Shown here: positions 29,645 through 30,274 of the stretch, piece by piece
Layout: each line of letters starts with the position of its first letter
How positions within the stretch are numbered: the stretch's first letter is position 1
Virus record (IMG/VR): IMGVR_UViG_3300024518_002971
Span: 1-30,274 of that record
DNA: 30,274 nt
Origin: a virus
Direction: 5' to 3' (one strand)
The notes under the pieces: generated by a model
The model's input: only the letters and a program-made list of their open reading frames with translations
Told to the model about the DNA's origin: nothing
Database searches by the model: none
Made by a program: the position numbers and the translations under genes

Positions 29645-29786
29645 ACAAGAGTACATATGCTTCATGATGAAGAAAGAAAAAAGAAATATGCGCATGAAGC
29701 TTATGAAAGAGACACACGAAAAGCAGGAAGCACAGTTGAAAGAGATGGACAAGAGAGTTGATGAACTGGTACGGAGGGAGTTATGA
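29634..29786 (+). CDS. 50-aa Met/Lys-rich coiled-coil protein
   Basis: The peptide is very rich in Met, Lys and Glu (MMKKEKRNMRMKLMKETHEK) and ends in MDKRVDELVRREL. That end, with its ACGGAGGGAGTTATGAG junction to the next gene, is repeated at the end of the following gene. It is probably a short coiled coil. Confidence 0.6.
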   Translation: MLTKQEYICFMMKKEKRNMRMKLMKETHEKQEAQLKEMDKRVDELVRREL

Positions 29787-29968
29787 GCGAAATTAAAAAC
29801 TATCAAGGGACATGGGAAAGTATTTATAATAGTGGAATTCCTAAGAAACTTAAAGATTTGGACTCTGTGGAATTGGATATGATAAATGAGCTATATCGCG
29901 ATGATCTATATGATATTATTGAGAAGTTAGATAAGAGAGTTGATGCGTTAGGACGGAGGGAGTTATGA
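29783..29968 (+). CDS. 61-aa acidic protein sharing its C-terminus with the upstream gene
   Basis: It ends in LDKRVDALGRREL, matching DKRVDELVRREL of the previous gene at protein and DNA level, including the GGAGGGAGTTATGAG ribosome site and start of the next gene. The N-terminal 45 residues are acidic and unrelated. ATGA overlaps at both ends. Confidence 0.62.
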   Translation: MSEIKNYQGTWESIYNSGIPKKLKDLDSVELDMINELYRDDLYDIIEKLDKRVDALGRREL

Positions 29969-30174
29969 GTATAGAATGGGAAGAGATAGGCGGCTCACTT
30001 GTAGGTAAATCTGGGAATGATGAGTACGCTATTTTAAATACCGGTGGACTTTGGAAGTTAAAAACATACGGTGGGGTTAAAACAGAGGCTTATTTTTTTA
30101 GAATTGAAGATGCCAAGAAAAGAGCCGATGAAATGGCCGACTGGCAGGGTAACTTGACAGAAAACGATAAATAG
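29965..30174 (+). CDS. 69-aa protein, unknown function
   Basis: It is beta-rich with Gly and Trp (SLVGKSGNDEYAILNTGGLW, KLKTYGGVKTEAYFF), then a helix (IEDAKKRADEMADW). It is the last gene of this early unit before the terminase region. No family is recognised. Confidence 0.62.
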   Translation: MSIEWEEIGGSLVGKSGNDEYAILNTGGLWKLKTYGGVKTEAYFFRIEDAKKRADEMADWQGNLTENDK

Positions 30175-30182
30175 AATAAATT
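30154..30182 (+). promoter_or_regulatory. Possible promoter before the terminase gene
   Basis: A perfect TTGACA (30154-30159) and a weak TAAATT (30177-30182) are 17 bases apart, 27 bases before the next start. The -10 matches 4 of 6, so it is tentative. Confidence 0.4.
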
Positions 30183-30209
30183 ACAGTATTATAAATGAAG
30201 GAAAACATT

Positions 30210-30274
30210 ATGAGTCAAGGCGAAGGCGGAGGCAGGCCATCAGAGTTAGAAAACATTGACTTTGAACAGGTTGC
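30210..30274 (+). CDS. Probable terminase small subunit, N-terminus only
   Basis: ATG 30210 has AAGGA 7 bases upstream. Only about 21 residues are in the window: MSQGEGGGRPSELENIDFEQ and onward. GRPSxxxxIDFEQV is a common start of phage small terminase subunits, which recognise packaging sites through an HTH just after this point. The position before the absent terL, portal and capsid genes fits. The call rests on a short stretch. Confidence 0.5.
   Translation, partial: MSQGEGGGRPSELENIDFEQV

Noticed and set aside
1-30274. tRNA genes, integrase and attachment sites
   Set aside because: I saw no cloverleaf-like sequence with a clear T-loop and no tyrosine or serine recombinase pattern, so neither lysogeny by integration nor its absence can be concluded from this window.

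Overview
The window is a 30.3 kb stretch of a tailed double-stranded DNA phage or prophage, most likely a siphovirus. It carries a head-tail connector, neck proteins, a tail tube, a tail assembly chaperone with a dnaX-like -1 frameshift, a short tape measure (516 aa) and long fibre genes, but no sheath or contractile baseplate genes. The DNA is AT-rich, genes are tightly packed, and most junctions are ATGA or TAATG overlaps. No integrase, portal, capsid, protease or large terminase is visible. The last 65 bases look like the start of a small terminase gene, so those genes probably lie outside the window. The host is probably Gram-negative: there is a candidate outer-membrane lipoprotein in the lysis region and a type II/IV-type pseudopilin. 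The KKKNFTLIEV pilin leader would suit the Lentisphaerota/PVC lineage, but that assignment is weak.

Layout. (1) 1-2034: two virion surface or appendage proteins, ended by a strong terminator at 2048-2081. (2) 2099-9682: a promoter, then head-tail connector, neck, tail terminator, tail tube, chaperone (G and GT by frameshift), tape measure and three downstream tail proteins. (3) 9679-10229, minus strand: a pseudopilin preceded by a 30-aa membrane peptide, placed like a moron between tail and fibre genes. (4) 10347-16056: a promoter of the same type, then a large fibre (DUF2793-like), a protein with two LamG-like domains, a beta-helix spike, a small coiled-coil protein and an HDxxY (phospholipase A2-like) protein. 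(5) 16128-17027: a putative lysis cassette with a TM-plus-coiled-coil protein, a CheY-like receiver and a small lipoprotein, ended by a terminator at 17056-17090.

(6) 19900-17093, minus strand: a seven-gene operon in which every gene overlaps the next. It encodes a 43-aa ribbon-helix-helix protein, a GIY-YIG nuclease, a TM peptide, RecT, a 60-aa protein, a lambda-exo/YqaJ-like exonuclease and a Q-rich protein. This is a single-strand annealing recombination module. (7) 19901-20071: a divergent control region with back-to-back TTGCAA promoters and repeated AGTAGAA boxes. (8) 20072-23672: an early rightward unit of small proteins including YopX, an HNH nuclease and several paralogues. (9) 23673-26310: a replication unit with promoter, attenuator-like hairpin, initiator gene carrying GGCACGGAA iterons (candidate origin) and DnaB-like helicase. 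(10) 26330-28221 and 28226-30174: two further units of very small, overlapping genes, each with its own promoter, an inverted-repeat candidate operator and a mini DNA-binding protein (XRE, then RHH).

The most unusual parts are the pseudopilin module, the receiver domain inside the lysis cassette, the mini-repressor/operator modules, the iteron-bearing initiator gene, and the evidence that small genes have multiplied through duplication of stop/Shine-Dalgarno/start junctions.
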